A stretch of DNA of 64,000 bases, taken from the NCBI GenBank assembly GCA_017621205.1, contig JAGATQ010000039.1, positions 1 through 64,000 on the forward strand. The letters run 5' to 3'. Made by a program: the position numbers and the translations under genes. Positions 32,724-42,889 of the stretch are shown piece after piece; the stretch's first letter is position 1; every line of letters starts with the position of its first letter. Origin of the DNA: Lachnospira sp. GTDB taxonomy: Bacteria; Bacillota; Clostridia; Lachnospirales; Lachnospiraceae. The notes below the pieces were generated by a model. That model made no database searches. It was not told where the DNA came from and saw only the letters and a list, made by a program, of their open reading frames with translations.

Positions 32724-35369
32724 ATGAAGAAACATTATGTTAAGAGACTTGCTGCAATTGTGCTTTCTATCATGCTGGTTGTTACCATGGCTGGTTGTAA
32801 TAGAGGGAAGGAAGCAAAAGACAGCTCTGGTAAAAAGAACCAAAAGCAATTTACTGGTTATGGAGAAAATATCTCGGTTGAAGATATGAAGCTTAAGTAT
32901 AACCAGACAGAGGATGGGGTGATGCCATTATATAATATTGAACCGGATGAATCCTTTGATATCCAGTTTAAGTCCAATTTATTGACATCTGGTGTAGTTG
33001 CAGGTTTTTGTACGGTTCATACAGATGCTGCCTGTGGGGGAGAAAGTTTAATTTATATTGGTGAAGATGTGAACCCTACAGAAGATGGAGGGAGTACACT
33101 TACGATTTCCCCGATACAAGGAGCTCTTACCAATGAATCAGAAGACAAACTCGCAGAGGAGAAAAAGTGGTCATGGGGAAGTGCCCCGATATACTATATC
33201 TGTCTTTATTATGATACAGAGTCTAAGGAGGTAAAGGAAAGAGAGGAACCTTTGATTATTCCTTTTACTGTAAAGCATGAGGTGAAGGCTCCAAGTGTTC
33301 ATTCAACGATTGGAAAGGATGGACGATTGCAATTAAACTGGGATGCAGTCGAGGGGGCAGAGGCGTACAAGGTATATCATCTGGTTACCCTGGACCAGAC
33401 TACAGGTGTTGAAAATAACAAATCCAGTGGAGCGAAAAAAGGATATTCCGATTCCTTTTTTCAAGGTGATGCTGTGGTAACCACAGGGACAAGCTTTGAA
33501 GATTTTGATGGGGTGGAAAAGGGAATTGATACCTATCAAAGCACCTATACCAAAGAACTGTTATATAGAAAACAGAATGTTGGAGTCGGTGGAGAATACT
33601 ATGTCAGTGCGGTTGTTGATGGAAAGGAGAGTGGTTTTGCATCAGCAGTAGAAACTTATGATATGAAGCTGCCTTATGAAGTAGCTCTGGAAAATGAAAT
33701 AGCAGACGAAATATTTGGCAGTGTGAAGGAACTTCCATTATCCATTCCGGTAAACAACATTGATGGCTCTGTTACCAATCGAAATGTGATTTACACTCTG
33801 ATAAAAGAGTCTCTTGGGAATGAATTTGAAAAACCAAGATATTCCTATGTCATTGATGGTACAGTATTAAATGGAATTGTGGCTATAGAAACACAAGATT
33901 TTGATACGCTTCCGGAAACAATAGGAGAGGGGACAACCGGTGGAAATGCCGGTATTGATAATCAGATGGAGCAGTCGCCAGACCCGGAGCTGCCTACGAT
34001 TATTCCTACGAATAATAACGAAGCCGGACAAGCTTCTGAAACAGAGGGAATTACAGAAGAACAGATTTCTACGACGGAAGAAGCAGTAATACAAGAGCAG
34101 ACTACAGAAGCTGTCACAGAGGAGCAGCCGGAAGTAACGACAGAAGAAGCGGTGACAGAGGAACTACCGGAGGAGACTACAGAGACTGTAACAGAAGTAA
34201 CGACAGAGGAAGCAGTGACAGAAGAGCCACCGGAGGCAACAACGGAGCAGACAGTAGAATCAGATAAAGACTTGATTCAACAACAGCAGGAAAACACCCA
34301 GAAGCATGTGGAAAAGGGGAATCAGAAAACGGTATCCAATCCCGGCAAGGATGTTGTTATATTTGCGGAATCTGCAGAAGAGGAGTGGATTGCAACCAAT
34401 ATGGTAAATGCCCAGACTGACATTTCCCTGCAAGGATTTCCAAGCTTGCAGACAGCAAACGTGCTTGAGGATACACTATATAAGGTATATTACCAAAACC
34501 CTTATATCATGGGGATGTATGCATTTTCCTATGATTATGGCAGTATGACTTTAAAAATTGCCTATAATTATTCTGCCGAAGAGATTAAACAGAGGCAGCA
34601 GGAGATAACAGCCGAAGCACAGAATGTAGTTAGTCAGGTGGTAAAGGATGGAATGTCCCCAGAGGAAAAGCAGATGGCATTATATAATTACCTTGAGCAG
34701 AATTGTGCGTATGATACAGAAGCACTTGAGGATGCAGAGACAAAGGGGTATCAGAAAACAACAGATAATACCCATGAGGATGCGTTTAATACGTATGGAA
34801 TTCTGGTTAAGAAAAAGGGTGTGTGCCAGTCTTATGCGTATACCTATAAATTGCTTTGCCATTTATGTGATGTAAAGTGCCTTGTTATGACCGGATTTTT
34901 AAACAGTAATCTTCCTCATGCATGGAATATGGTACAGTTAGGAGACAAATGGTATCAGGTAGATACAACGAATAATGGTGCAACTACAGGCATTCCGTAT
35001 TTTTTATATAATGCGGATAGTGAGGTAGCGGAGCTGACTGGATTTACACCGGATATGAATTTTGCTCTGGATTCAGATGTAAATACTTATGAGACGCAGG
35101 ATGCTACGCAGGAATATTATGCCGTTAACCAATTGGTTGCAGATTCCATGGATTCCTATGAGCAGATACTGGACAGGGTGTTAACCGGAGAGGAGGAGCG
35201 TGTCAGCATCCGGTATAATGGAAGCTTTGACGAAGCAGAGCTGGTGCAAAGCGTACAGACTGTCTACAGTAAGCATGGACTGGATAGCCAGCTTGCAGAA
35301 TTGGGATATATCTATCAGTCAGGTTATATTATTTTATCTAAGGGGCAGTCAGATGCTTCGAGTGAATAG
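32724..35369 (+). CDS. Transglutaminase-like lipoprotein with Fn3 segment
   Basis: 881 residues from the ATG at 32724 (GGGAGGAAG upstream). The lipobox VVTMAGC places Cys25 as the lipid-bearing residue. An Fn3-like region lies at about 190-310. A linker of repeated TEEAVTEE-type units covers about 430-510. The C-terminal transglutaminase fold has Cys701 (GVCQSYAYTYK), His732 (PHAWNMV) and Asp747 (WYQVDTTNN), an apparently complete triad. It is surface-anchored; it may cross-link or cleave protein at the wall. It is 183 bp after the anti-sigma gene and 72 bp before an Fn3 protein. Confidence 0.9.
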   Translation: MKKHYVKRLAAIVLSIMLVVTMAGCNRGKEAKDSSGKKNQKQFTGYGENISVEDMKLKYNQTEDGVMPLYNIEPDESFDIQFKSNLLTSGVVAGFCTVHTDAACGGESLIYIGEDVNPTEDGGSTLTISPIQGALTNESEDKLAEEKKWSWGSAPIYYICLYYDTESKEVKEREEPLIIPFTVKHEVKAPSVHSTIGKDGRLQLNWDAVEGAEAYKVYHLVTLDQTTGVENNKSSGAKKGYSDSFFQGDAVVTTGTSFEDFDGVEKGIDTYQSTYTKELLYRKQNVGVGGEYYVSAVVDGKESGFASAVETYDMKLPYEVALENEIADEIFGSVKELPLSIPVNNIDGSVTNRNVIYTLIKESLGNEFEKPRYSYVIDGTVLNGIVAIETQDFDTLPETIGEGTTGGNAGIDNQMEQSPDPELPTIIPTNNNEAGQASETEGITEEQISTTEEAVIQEQTTEAVTEEQPEVTTEEAVTEELPEETTETVTEVTTEEAVTEEPPEATTEQTVESDKDLIQQQQENTQKHVEKGNQKTVSNPGKDVVIFAESAEEEWIATNMVNAQTDISLQGFPSLQTANVLEDTLYKVYYQNPYIMGMYAFSYDYGSMTLKIAYNYSAEEIKQRQQEITAEAQNVVSQVVKDGMSPEEKQMALYNYLEQNCAYDTEALEDAETKGYQKTTDNTHEDAFNTYGILVKKKGVCQSYAYTYKLLCHLCDVKCLVMTGFLNSNLPHAWNMVQLGDKWYQVDTTNNGATTGIPYFLYNADSEVAELTGFTPDMNFALDSDVNTYETQDATQEYYAVNQLVADSMDSYEQILDRVLTGEEERVSIRYNGSFDEAELVQSVQTVYSKHGLDSQLAELGYIYQSGYIILSKGQSDASSE

Positions 35370-35441
35370 TCTCAGAAAGGATCAACAGACAAGTAATGGT
35401 ATAGTCATGATACTTTCAAAATGGAAATGGAGGATAATAAG

Positions 35442-36290
35442 ATGAAGAATAGATTAAGGAAGCGTTGTATAAGTTTTGTAATAGCAGTAGTAATGCTGGC
35501 ATCCGTAGGTGCGGTGAATGTACAGACAGCAAAGGCAGCAGATTATTTATATGGGGGCTTTGCAGTAACGGCATTGAGTGACACCTCCGTAACGATTGAT
35601 TATCGGAATCTTTACTATGATTTAGAGGGATATGTAACGGTAAACGGATGGAAGGTTAGGGTGTCGGATCAGTATGGTAATTCACAGGACATGCAGACAG
35701 CTGCTCCCAATCAGGTGATTTATACGATTGGGGGATTAACTCCGGGAGTTAGATATACGATTGAAGTTATGATGATGCGTACGTGGCTTTATTCTGGTGA
35801 AGCTGATGAAGGCTATACTTTTGTTGCCTTTACTACTCCATCGGCGGGTATAGGTACCGTTGATGTGGTTACGCAGACTCCGCCTACAACGACACAGGCA
35901 CCAACGACACAAACACCATATGTTCCAACTACACCGACCGTAGATACCCCATACGCTGTACAGCCATCTACTCCCTCTGTAAAGCAGCCAACAATAAAAA
36001 CATCCAAATGTAAAATTAAGAAAAATAGTATTTATCTGAAATGGGGAAAAGTAAAGAATGCGAAGAGCTATACTATTTACATGAGGAAAGAAGGGGCAAA
36101 AAAGTGGGTTAAGGTGAAAAAGCTAAGTGCTAGTAAGACAAGCTACAAGATAACAAAGTTTAAAGGGAAGAATATTAACGTATATAAGCAGGATTATGAG
36201 GTTACGGTGATGGCGACTGCTAAAATTAATGGTAAGACATACAATTCGCCCAAATCAAAATATATCCGGACGTATACATATTATTATTAG
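35442..36290 (+). CDS. Secreted protein with Fn3-like domains
   Basis: 282 residues from the ATG at 35442, where GGAGG lies 8 bp upstream. A signal peptide is at residues 1-30, ending near AKAAD. One beta-sandwich is at about 35-130, a Thr/Pro linker (TTTQAPTTQTPYVPTTPT) follows, then a second Fn3-like basic domain at about 175-282 (YLKWGKVKNAKSYTIYMRK). It has no sortase motif. It follows the transglutaminase lipoprotein and may bind the cell wall or act with it. Confidence 0.82.
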   Translation: MKNRLRKRCISFVIAVVMLASVGAVNVQTAKAADYLYGGFAVTALSDTSVTIDYRNLYYDLEGYVTVNGWKVRVSDQYGNSQDMQTAAPNQVIYTIGGLTPGVRYTIEVMMMRTWLYSGEADEGYTFVAFTTPSAGIGTVDVVTQTPPTTTQAPTTQTPYVPTTPTVDTPYAVQPSTPSVKQPTIKTSKCKIKKNSIYLKWGKVKNAKSYTIYMRKEGAKKWVKVKKLSASKTSYKITKFKGKNINVYKQDYEVTVMATAKINGKTYNSPKSKYIRTYTYYY

Positions 36291-36605
36291 TTATAAGGAA
36301 ATCATCTCATTTTTATAGTTTTATATTGTTAAGCACAGAATTGCGAAGCGAAGTAGTCCTAACACTTGTCTCAAAAAAATATTTGTGCTATACTACACTG
36401 TGGTGTTTCATGCACCACAGTGTTTTTATATAGAAACGCAAACATTGCACATAGAAAAAATTCGTATTTGTAGTAAAGTAAATGTTATATTTTATATAAG
36501 GTTTGATATTCCAGATTAAAAACAAGTAAGCAAAACTTGCTTAAGACCAAGCATTCGTTTCGAAGCTTGAGTAGATAAATGTATTTATAGTAGGAGGACA
36601 AAATT
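36291..36605. other. 315-bp gap before leuS
   Basis: It holds a terminator (36395-36428) and a stretch with small palindromes near 36522-36566. I looked for a leucine T-box leader (long stem set, conserved GGGTGGNACC box) and did not find one. No clear promoter was recognised. Confidence 0.55.
36395..36428 (+). terminator. Terminator after the Fn3 gene
   Basis: Perfect 11-bp arms ACACTGTGGTG / CACCACAGTGT around a 7-nt loop, then a T run. Confidence 0.85.
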
Positions 36606-39038
36606 ATGGGAAATAAAACACCATATAACCACATCGCCATAGAGAAGAAATGGCGTAAGAACTGGGAGGAGCATCCAATCAATGTAGAGGATGGGATAAA
36701 GGAGAAATATTACTGTCTGGATATGTTTCCGTATCCATCCGGAAATGGGCTTCATGTAGGGCATTGGAGAGGCTATGTAATCTCAGATGTCTGGAGCAGA
36801 TATAAGATGCTTAAGGGGTATTATCTGATTCATCCGATGGGGTGGGATGCCTTTGGTCTGCCGGCAGAGAACTATGCAATTAAGAACGGGATTCATCCGA
36901 GTATTTCCACGGCAGAGAATGTAAAAAACATCAAGAAGCAGATTAATGAGATTGCCGCCATCTATGATTGGGACAGGGAAGTGAACACGACTGACCCGGA
37001 TTACTATAAATGGACACAGTGGATTTTTGTCAAGATGTTCAAGGAAGGCCTGGCTTATGAGAAGGAGATGCCGATTAACTGGTGTCCTTCCTGTAAGACC
37101 GGACTTGCCAACGAAGAGGTAGTAGACGGTAAATGTGAGCGTTGTGGCAGCGAGGTAACGAAGAAGAACCTCCGCCAGTGGATGCTTAAGATTACTGCCT
37201 ATGCAGATCGTTTATTAGCGGATTTGGATAAACTGGACTGGCCGGAGAAGGTGAAGAAGATGCAGACGGACTGGATAGGCAAGTCCTATGGTGCAGAGGT
37301 TAGCTTTAAGGTAGACGGCATGGAGGAAGAGATTATCGTTTATACCACCCGTCCCGATACCCTTTGGGGAGCAACCTTTATGGTACTTGCCCCGGAGCAT
37401 GCCTTGGCCCATAAACTGGCAACGGAGGAGACGAAGGATGCGGTAGAGAAATATATTTACGATGCATCCATGAAATCCAATGTAGACCGTATGCAGGATA
37501 AGGAAAAGACGGGTGTATTTACTGGTTCCTACGCTATTAATCCTCTAAATGGTAAGAAAACGCCAATCTGGCTCTCTGATTATGTTTTAGCAGATTACGG
37601 TACTGGTGCCATTATGTGTGTGCCTGCCCATGATGACCGTGATTTTGCCTTTGCCAAGAAATTTGATTTGCCGATTATTCAGGTCATTGCCAAGGATGGT
37701 AAAGAGATAGAGGATATGCAGGAGGCGTACACCGAAGCAGCCGGAACTATGATTAATTCCGGTGACTGGAATGGTATGGAGTCTGCTGTCTTAAAGAAAG
37801 AAGCTCCCGCTATGATTGAAGAGCTTGGCTATGGTAAGAAAACAACGAATTATAAGCTTCGTGACTGGGTATTTTCCCGCCAGCGTTACTGGGGGGAGCC
37901 GATTCCGATTATCCATTGTCCGGATTGCGGTGCAGTTCCGGTACCAGAGGAGGAGTTACCGGTATTATTGCCTGATGTAGAAAAATATGAGCCAACCGGA
38001 ACAGGCGAGTCTCCCCTTGCTGCCATTGACAGATGGGTTAACACAACCTGTCCGTGCTGTGGCAAGCCAGCGAAGCGTGAGACCAATACGATGCCGCAGT
38101 GGGCGGGGTCTTCATGGTATTTCCTGCGGTATGTGGATAGCAAGAATGATAAAGCACTTGTGGATAGAGAAAAGGCAGATAAATATTTGCCAGTGGACAT
38201 GTATATTGGTGGTGTAGAGCATGCGGTATTGCATTTATTATATTCCCGCTTTTATACAAAATTTTTAAATGATATCGGTGTAATCGATTTTGACGAACCA
38301 TTCAAAAAGCTGTTTAACCAGGGTATGGTTTGTGGCAGGGATAAGGATACCGGAGCTGCAACGAAGATGAGTAAGTCCCTGGGCAATATTGTATCTCCAG
38401 ATGATATCGTAAGAGATTACGGTTGTGACAGCCTGCGCCTGTATGAGCTGTTTATCGGACCACCAGAACTTGACTCCATTTGGGATGACAGTGGCATGGA
38501 AGGCATTTACCGTTTCTTAAACCGCTTATGGAATATGTTTAACGAGAATAAGGACAAGGATGTAGCGGAGACCAAGGAGCTTGTCAAGCTGCGGAACAAA
38601 ATGGTCTATGATATTACTACCCGCTTAGAGCAGTTTAGCCTGAATACCGTAGTATCCGGTTTCATGGAGTACAATAACAAGCTGGTGGCTATGACCAAGG
38701 AGGGTGGAGTCGATAAGGAAACCTTAAAGACCTTAACGATTCTCCTTGCCCCATTTGCACCGCACCTTGGAGAAGAAATGTGGGAACAGCTTGGCAATAC
38801 TGATTCCGTATTTCATCAGACATGGCCATCCTATGATGAATCCAAGATGGCAGATGATGAAAAGGAGATTGCTGTTCAGATTAATGGAAAGACGAAGGCA
38901 GTGATTAAGATTGCTGTGGATGAGGCGAAGGATGCCGTTATTGAGAAGGCGAAGGCGGAAATTGCTGATAAGCTGACAGGCAATGTTGTAAAGGAAATCT
39001 ATGTGCCGGGACGTATTGTGAATATTGTTATGAAGTAG
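36606..39038 (+). CDS. leuS: Leucyl-tRNA synthetase
   Basis: 810 residues, normal length for the bacterial type. Class I motifs are HVGHWRG (the HIGH site, about residues 50-56) and KMSKSLGN (about 586-593). The editing domain sits at about 225-410 ([26 protein letters not shown]). Two CxxC pairs at about 155-178 and in 438-483 suggest zinc binding. It charges tRNA-Leu in the cytosol. AGGAGG precedes the ATG. It is a single gene closed by the structured region at 39092-39190. Confidence 0.97.
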   Translation: MGNKTPYNHIAIEKKWRKNWEEHPINVEDGIKEKYYCLDMFPYPSGNGLHVGHWRGYVISDVWSRYKMLKGYYLIHPMGWDAFGLPAENYAIKNGIHPSISTAENVKNIKKQINEIAAIYDWDREVNTTDPDYYKWTQWIFVKMFKEGLAYEKEMPINWCPSCKTGLANEEVVDGKCERCGSEVTKKNLRQWMLKITAYADRLLADLDKLDWPEKVKKMQTDWIGKSYGAEVSFKVDGMEEEIIVYTTRPDTLWGATFMVLAPEHALAHKLATEETKDAVEKYIYDASMKSNVDRMQDKEKTGVFTGSYAINPLNGKKTPIWLSDYVLADYGTGAIMCVPAHDDRDFAFAKKFDLPIIQVIAKDGKEIEDMQEAYTEAAGTMINSGDWNGMESAVLKKEAPAMIEELGYGKKTTNYKLRDWVFSRQRYWGEPIPIIHCPDCGAVPVPEEELPVLLPDVEKYEPTGTGESPLAAIDRWVNTTCPCCGKPAKRETNTMPQWAGSSWYFLRYVDSKNDKALVDREKADKYLPVDMYIGGVEHAVLHLLYSRFYTKFLNDIGVIDFDEPFKKLFNQGMVCGRDKDTGAATKMSKSLGNIVSPDDIVRDYGCDSLRLYELFIGPPELDSIWDDSGMEGIYRFLNRLWNMFNENKDKDVAETKELVKLRNKMVYDITTRLEQFSLNTVVSGFMEYNNKLVAMTKEGGVDKETLKTLTILLAPFAPHLGEEMWEQLGNTDSVFHQTWPSYDESKMADDEKEIAVQINGKTKAVIKIAVDEAKDAVIEKAKAEIADKLTGNVVKEIYVPGRIVNIVMK

Positions 39039-39091
39039 AGTATATGCTCTGGGGGCAGATAATTTTTAGACGTAATGGTTCTAATTGTAAA

Positions 39092-39190
39092 AAGAGATAG
39101 CTGTTTATGAACCGGGCTCCCAATCATTAGACTTTTTTGGTCTGATTTTTGGGGGGCGGTTTATTATTGCAGGCTATCTCCTTTTATATT
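39092..39190. terminator. Nested bidirectional terminator
   Basis: An outer stem pairs AAAAGAGATAGC (from about 39090) with GCTATCTCCTTTT (about 39173-39185). An inner hairpin, AATC..AGAC with GTCTGATT (39122-39145), is followed by five T on the plus strand. In the minus direction the outer stem ends in CTATCTCTTTTT. It serves leuS (plus) and the DUF1292 gene (minus). Confidence 0.65.
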
Positions 39191-39252
39191 TTTTGGAATT
39201 TATGTTTATTTCTGCGAGCAACGAGCCAGGAAGCCCTGCTTGTATGATAATT

Positions 39253-39552
39253 CTACAACGAGTTGAATTCCTCCTCGTCGAGTATTGCATCAAATGCTTC
39301 AGACACTGCTTCGAATTCCTCATCATCTTCAATGTTCGTGATATCCAGATTGTCTTCATCAATTTCTTTATAGCGGTATAGGAAGATTTCTCCATCCTCA
39401 TTTTCATCTTCCAGAGACTCTATTGGTAAAAGTGCAGCATACTTATCTTCATATCCCTCCACCGGAAAAACTGCTAATACTGCACATTCTAATTCAGAAT
39501 CATCCTCTAATGTAAGGGTTACCACTGGTACATCCATTTCTTTTTCTGACAT
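39253..39552 (-). CDS. DUF1292 family protein
   Basis: 99 residues, very acidic. The ATG at 39552 follows GAGGAGG; a longer frame to 39582 is not needed. Typical features are VVTLTLEDDSELECAVLAVF and YAALLPIE, then an Asp/Glu-rich end. It is cytosolic. The family is widespread in Firmicutes, often beside ruvX and alaS, with no known activity. Here it is isolated between leuS and an antiporter. Confidence 0.92.
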   Translation of the reverse strand: MSEKEMDVPVVTLTLEDDSELECAVLAVFPVEGYEDKYAALLPIESLEDENEDGEIFLYRYKEIDEDNLDITNIEDDEEFEAVSEAFDAILDEEEFNSL

Positions 39553-39767
39553 ATTGCTACCTCCTCGTGAAATATAGGTCAAAAAGCTTTTTCCATTATA
39601 CTGTAATCTTTTCCGAAAAGCAATGAAATAATCGTTGCTTTTTTAGCATATTCATTATAAAATAGATGCGTGTGGCAATTTTTGTCAGATTTTGTTTTTT
39701 ATAGTATTTGAAATAGGATAGTGACAAATTTTGTCGGAAAATATTCATTAGGAGGCGTACGAGTGTT

Positions 39768-41273
39768 ATGAAAAAGTTACTTGTGACAATGGGAATGCTT
39801 ATCAGTGCATTGCTGCTAAACAGTAATGTAGCATTTGCCGCAGAGGAGGCAGCAGGACATGCTAACATTGGAGCTGAGTTATCTCTGGTATTCGTTATCC
39901 CATTTGTATGTATGTTGTTATGTATTGCTATCTTTCCGTTGGTAGCAGGAGAGTTTTGGGAGAAGAACAAGCACTGGTTTGTGATTCTCTGGTCTGTGTT
40001 GTTTTTAGTACCATTTGCCATAAAGTACGGTATGGGTGCTATGACAGAGAATTTGTTAGAGTCCATTGTTGGTGATTATCTGACCTTTATCGTATTATTA
40101 TTTGGTCTGTTCTGTGTGGCTGGTAATATTACGTTGGAGGGGGATCTGGTCGGTTCTCCAAAGGTGAATGTTATATTGCTGTTGATTGGTACAATATTAG
40201 CAAGCTGGATTGGTACAACAGGTGCATCCATGGTTTTGATTCGTCCATTGATTCGTGCCAACAAATGGAGGAAGCGTAAGGTACATATTATTGTATTCTT
40301 TATTTTCTTAGTTTCCAATATCGGTGGCTGTCTGACTCCGGTCGGTGACCCGCCATTGCTGATGGGCTTCATGCGTGGAGTTGGCTTCTTCTGGAGTCTG
40401 CGTCTGGTTCGTATGCTGCTTGTGAATGTAGTTTTGCTTATGATTATTTTTGTCATTCTGGATGTTCGGGCATATAATAAGGATGTCGCAGAAGGACTGA
40501 AGCCGGAGTTTGGTGGGGAGCAGCCGGAATACCTTTTATATGCAAATGTTGAAGAAGAAATGAAACAGAGACTTAGCCAAGAGAAGAAGCCACTGCGTAT
40601 AGCAGGTGGCCACAATATTATTTTCTTAATATTGATTGTAGGTGCTGTGATTCTTAGTGGTGTATTGCCTGGCGTGTTTGATAAGGCAGGGCTTCCGGCA
40701 GGCATTCATATCTTTGGTGAGGTTACCTTAGGCTTCCCGGCAATTATTGAGTGTGTGATTATTCTGTTGGCAGCACTGTTGTCCTTTAAGACAACGAATA
40801 AACAGGTTCGTATTAACAACCAGTTTACATGGGGAGCTATTGAGGAAGTGGCAGTACTATTTATTGGTATCTTTATTACCATGATTCCGGCACTGTTAAT
40901 CTTAAAGGCTCGTGGTGCTGAGCTTGGCTTAAATAGTCCATGGCAGATGTTCTGGGGTACAGGTTTGTTATCCTCCTTCCTTGACAATACACCGACCTAT
41001 CTCGTGTTTATGACAACAGCAGGCTCGTTAGGGGCACAATCCGGTGTTGCTACGACGGTTGGTATGATTTCTGTTAAGATGTTAGAGGCAATCTCCTGTG
41101 GTGCAGTATTCATGGGAGCAAATACCTATATTGGTAATGCACCAAACTTCATGGTGCGTTCCATCGCAGAGGAGAATGGAATTAAGATGCCATCCTTCTT
41201 CGGATATATGGGCTGGTCAGTATGCTGTCTGATTCCGGTATTCTTTATTGATATGTTAATATTCTTCTTATAA
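39768..41273 (+). CDS. NhaD-like sodium:proton antiporter / ion transporter
   Basis: 501 residues with a signal-peptide-like N-terminus (AFAAEE near residue 24) and about 12 membrane helices. It has the ion transporter superfamily motifs GTTGASMVLIRPLI (about 148-161) and SNIGGCLTPVGDPPLLMGF (about 183-201), with repeated counterparts FLDNTPTYLVF and GANTYIGNAPNF in the second half. These fit NhaD-type Na+/H+ antiporters of the citrate transporter clan. GGAGGCG lies upstream. It is a single gene with a terminator after it. Confidence 0.85.
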   Translation: MKKLLVTMGMLISALLLNSNVAFAAEEAAGHANIGAELSLVFVIPFVCMLLCIAIFPLVAGEFWEKNKHWFVILWSVLFLVPFAIKYGMGAMTENLLESIVGDYLTFIVLLFGLFCVAGNITLEGDLVGSPKVNVILLLIGTILASWIGTTGASMVLIRPLIRANKWRKRKVHIIVFFIFLVSNIGGCLTPVGDPPLLMGFMRGVGFFWSLRLVRMLLVNVVLLMIIFVILDVRAYNKDVAEGLKPEFGGEQPEYLLYANVEEEMKQRLSQEKKPLRIAGGHNIIFLILIVGAVILSGVLPGVFDKAGLPAGIHIFGEVTLGFPAIIECVIILLAALLSFKTTNKQVRINNQFTWGAIEEVAVLFIGIFITMIPALLILKARGAELGLNSPWQMFWGTGLLSSFLDNTPTYLVFMTTAGSLGAQSGVATTVGMISVKMLEAISCGAVFMGANTYIGNAPNFMVRSIAEENGIKMPSFFGYMGWSVCCLIPVFFIDMLIFFL

Positions 41274-41313
41274 GATAAGAATAATTAAATTAAACATAAT
41301 TATGTAAAGTTGG

Positions 41314-41354
41314 GTACAGTGAGCCGGCATGTTTGCCGGTTTATCTGTACTTTT
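41314..41354 (+). terminator. Terminator after the antiporter gene
   Basis: GTACAG and CTGTAC enclose the inner stem AGCCGGC / GCCGGTT; four T follow. Confidence 0.8.
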
Positions 41355-41426
41355 CTGTTTATAATCAGCATTTGTTAAAATGCACAAATTATTGTGAAAT
41401 AATTCGCTTCTGTTGTGCGTTATCTC

Positions 41427-41455
41427 TTGCATTTGTATTTCAAATTCGTTATAAT
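41427..41455 (+). promoter_or_regulatory. Sigma-A type promoter of the CheX-like/CheY operon
   Basis: TTGCAT (41427-41432), a 17-bp spacer, and TATAAT (41450-41455). The leader of about 98 nt can form GATACC / GGGTTAAAGTATC pairing; no known riboswitch class fits. Confidence 0.7.
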
Positions 41456-41559
41456 AAAACTGTATGGAGCAAATTACATAATGATACCAACAGTACGAGG
41501 GTTAAAGTATCGTTTGCCCCGGATAACACATATATTTTTTAAGAAGGGAGTGCAAAATA

Positions 41560-42456
41560 ATGTTTGGCAATTATTTTGGACACTATTTATTGGAACAAGG
41601 TTTAATTACATCTTCTCAATATACGGAGATTTCGGAGGCTCAAAAGTCTGCCAGAGTAAAGCTTGGATTATTAGCAGTGGCATCTGGTCTCTTGACACAG
41701 AAGCAGGCTGACAGGGTAAACCTGTTACAGCAGCAGAAGGATAAGAGATTTGGTGATATTGCAATAGAAGAAGGATATCTGACAAAAGAACAGGTTGATG
41801 AGATGCTGTCTAAGCAGGGAGATGCCTATATGACTTTTGTTCAGACAATTACGGATAGAGATATTATGACTTTGGAAGAGCTTCAGGAGCATGTGACAAA
41901 GTTTCAGGAATATGAGAATTACACCGATGCTGAGATGGATGCATTAAAGAGTGGTGATTTGGACCGTATTGTTCCTATTTTTTTAAGAGAACCTGCACTT
42001 TCTAAGCTTCATAAGGATTATGTTGCCTTGACGATGCGTAATCTGATGCGTTTTGTAGATACGGACATCCGCATGGAGCAGGTAGTCCAATTGACATCAA
42101 TGACAGTGACAAGTGGTGCACAGCAAGGCATATTTGGTGACCAGCAGATGTTTACCAGTATATTTGGTGATGATGCTGGTATACTTAAGGTAGCTTGTGC
42201 TTATGGTAAGGAAGATTTCAAAGAAATAGACATTTTTTCGCTGGATGCCATTAGTGAATTTTTGAATGTAAATAATGGTTTGTTTGTTTCCGGTCAGAGT
42301 GAGGTAGGGATTGAGATGGATTTAGAGCCGCCTGCAATGTATCAGGGGGATAAGACTGCTTCCTGTGAAGGAATTGCATATGTGATTCCGGTTTATTTGT
42401 CCGGTAATAAGATTACTGTAGTTTTTGGAATTAATGTTGAGTTAACATTGGCATAG
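41560..42456 (+). CDS. CheX-like phosphatase with N-terminal helical tandem module
   Basis: 298 residues. The first 100 residues contain two copies of a short helical unit (LGLLAVASGLLTQKQADRV and FGDIAIEEGYLTKEQVDEM), similar to MshEN/GspE N-terminal units. The C-terminal half ends in a CheX/CheC-like domain with the S-x3-E-x2-N active-site pattern at Glu233 and Asn236 (LDAISEFLNVNNG). Such proteins dephosphorylate CheY. The adjacent CheY gene, 12 bp on, is the likely partner. No chemoreceptor or CheA is in the window. Confidence 0.78.
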   Translation: MFGNYFGHYLLEQGLITSSQYTEISEAQKSARVKLGLLAVASGLLTQKQADRVNLLQQQKDKRFGDIAIEEGYLTKEQVDEMLSKQGDAYMTFVQTITDRDIMTLEELQEHVTKFQEYENYTDAEMDALKSGDLDRIVPIFLREPALSKLHKDYVALTMRNLMRFVDTDIRMEQVVQLTSMTVTSGAQQGIFGDQQMFTSIFGDDAGILKVACAYGKEDFKEIDIFSLDAISEFLNVNNGLFVSGQSEVGIEMDLEPPAMYQGDKTASCEGIAYVIPVYLSGNKITVVFGINVELTLA

Positions 42457-42468
42457 GGAGGAACAACG

Positions 42469-42828
42469 ATGGCTAAGATATTAATTGTGGATGATTCTAT
42501 AACTTCTAGAAAGGTGCTGCGGGGAATATTAGAACAGGCGGGTTATGAGGTAGTTGGTGAAGCTCAGGATGGCGAACAGGGTACAAAGCTTTATTCTGAG
42601 TTAAAACCGGATGTAGTGACATTGGATATTACGATGCCGGTGCTTGATGGTATTGGAGCATTGCAGAAGATTAAAGAAATTGATGCGGATGCTAAGGTTA
42701 TTATGGTAACTGCAGCGGGACAGAAATCGAAGATGGTGGAAGCGGTAAAATATGGTGCTTCAGAGTTTGTAGCAAAACCATTTGATGAAGAACAGCTACT
42801 TATCATTGTAGAGAAAGTGCTTTCTTAA
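42469..42828 (+). CDS. CheY-like response regulator
   Basis: 119 residues, a single receiver domain. Asp8 and Asp9 form the acidic pocket, Asp53 is the phosphorylation site (VVTLDITMPVLDG), and the conserved Thr (VMVTAAG) and Lys104 (FVAKPF) follow. GGAGG precedes the ATG. It is cotranscribed with the CheX-like gene and closed by a terminator. Its kinase and output are unknown. Confidence 0.94.
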   Translation: MAKILIVDDSITSRKVLRGILEQAGYEVVGEAQDGEQGTKLYSELKPDVVTLDITMPVLDGIGALQKIKEIDADAKVIMVTAAGQKSKMVEAVKYGASEFVAKPFDEEQLLIIVEKVLS

Positions 42829-42848
42829 TTTACTTTACAGAAAGTATG

Positions 42849-42874
42849 AAGGTGCTCTTTTGAGCACCTTTTTT
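42849..42874 (+). terminator. Terminator of the CheX-like/CheY operon
   Basis: Perfect 9-bp arms aaggtgctc / gagcacctt, then T run. Confidence 0.88.
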
Positions 42875-42889
42875 ATAAGGGAGAATGCT

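Noticed and set aside
36429..36605. Leucine T-box leader before leuS
   Set aside because: No specifier stem layout or conserved T-box sequence (GGGTGGNACC) was found.
39596..40066. Minus-strand 156-residue frame overlapping the antiporter gene
   Set aside because: Antisense to a well-supported transporter; composition atypical and no ribosome binding site.
41456..41559. c-di-GMP riboswitch in the leader of the CheX-like gene
   Set aside because: The leader can fold, but the conserved cores of class I or II aptamers are absent.
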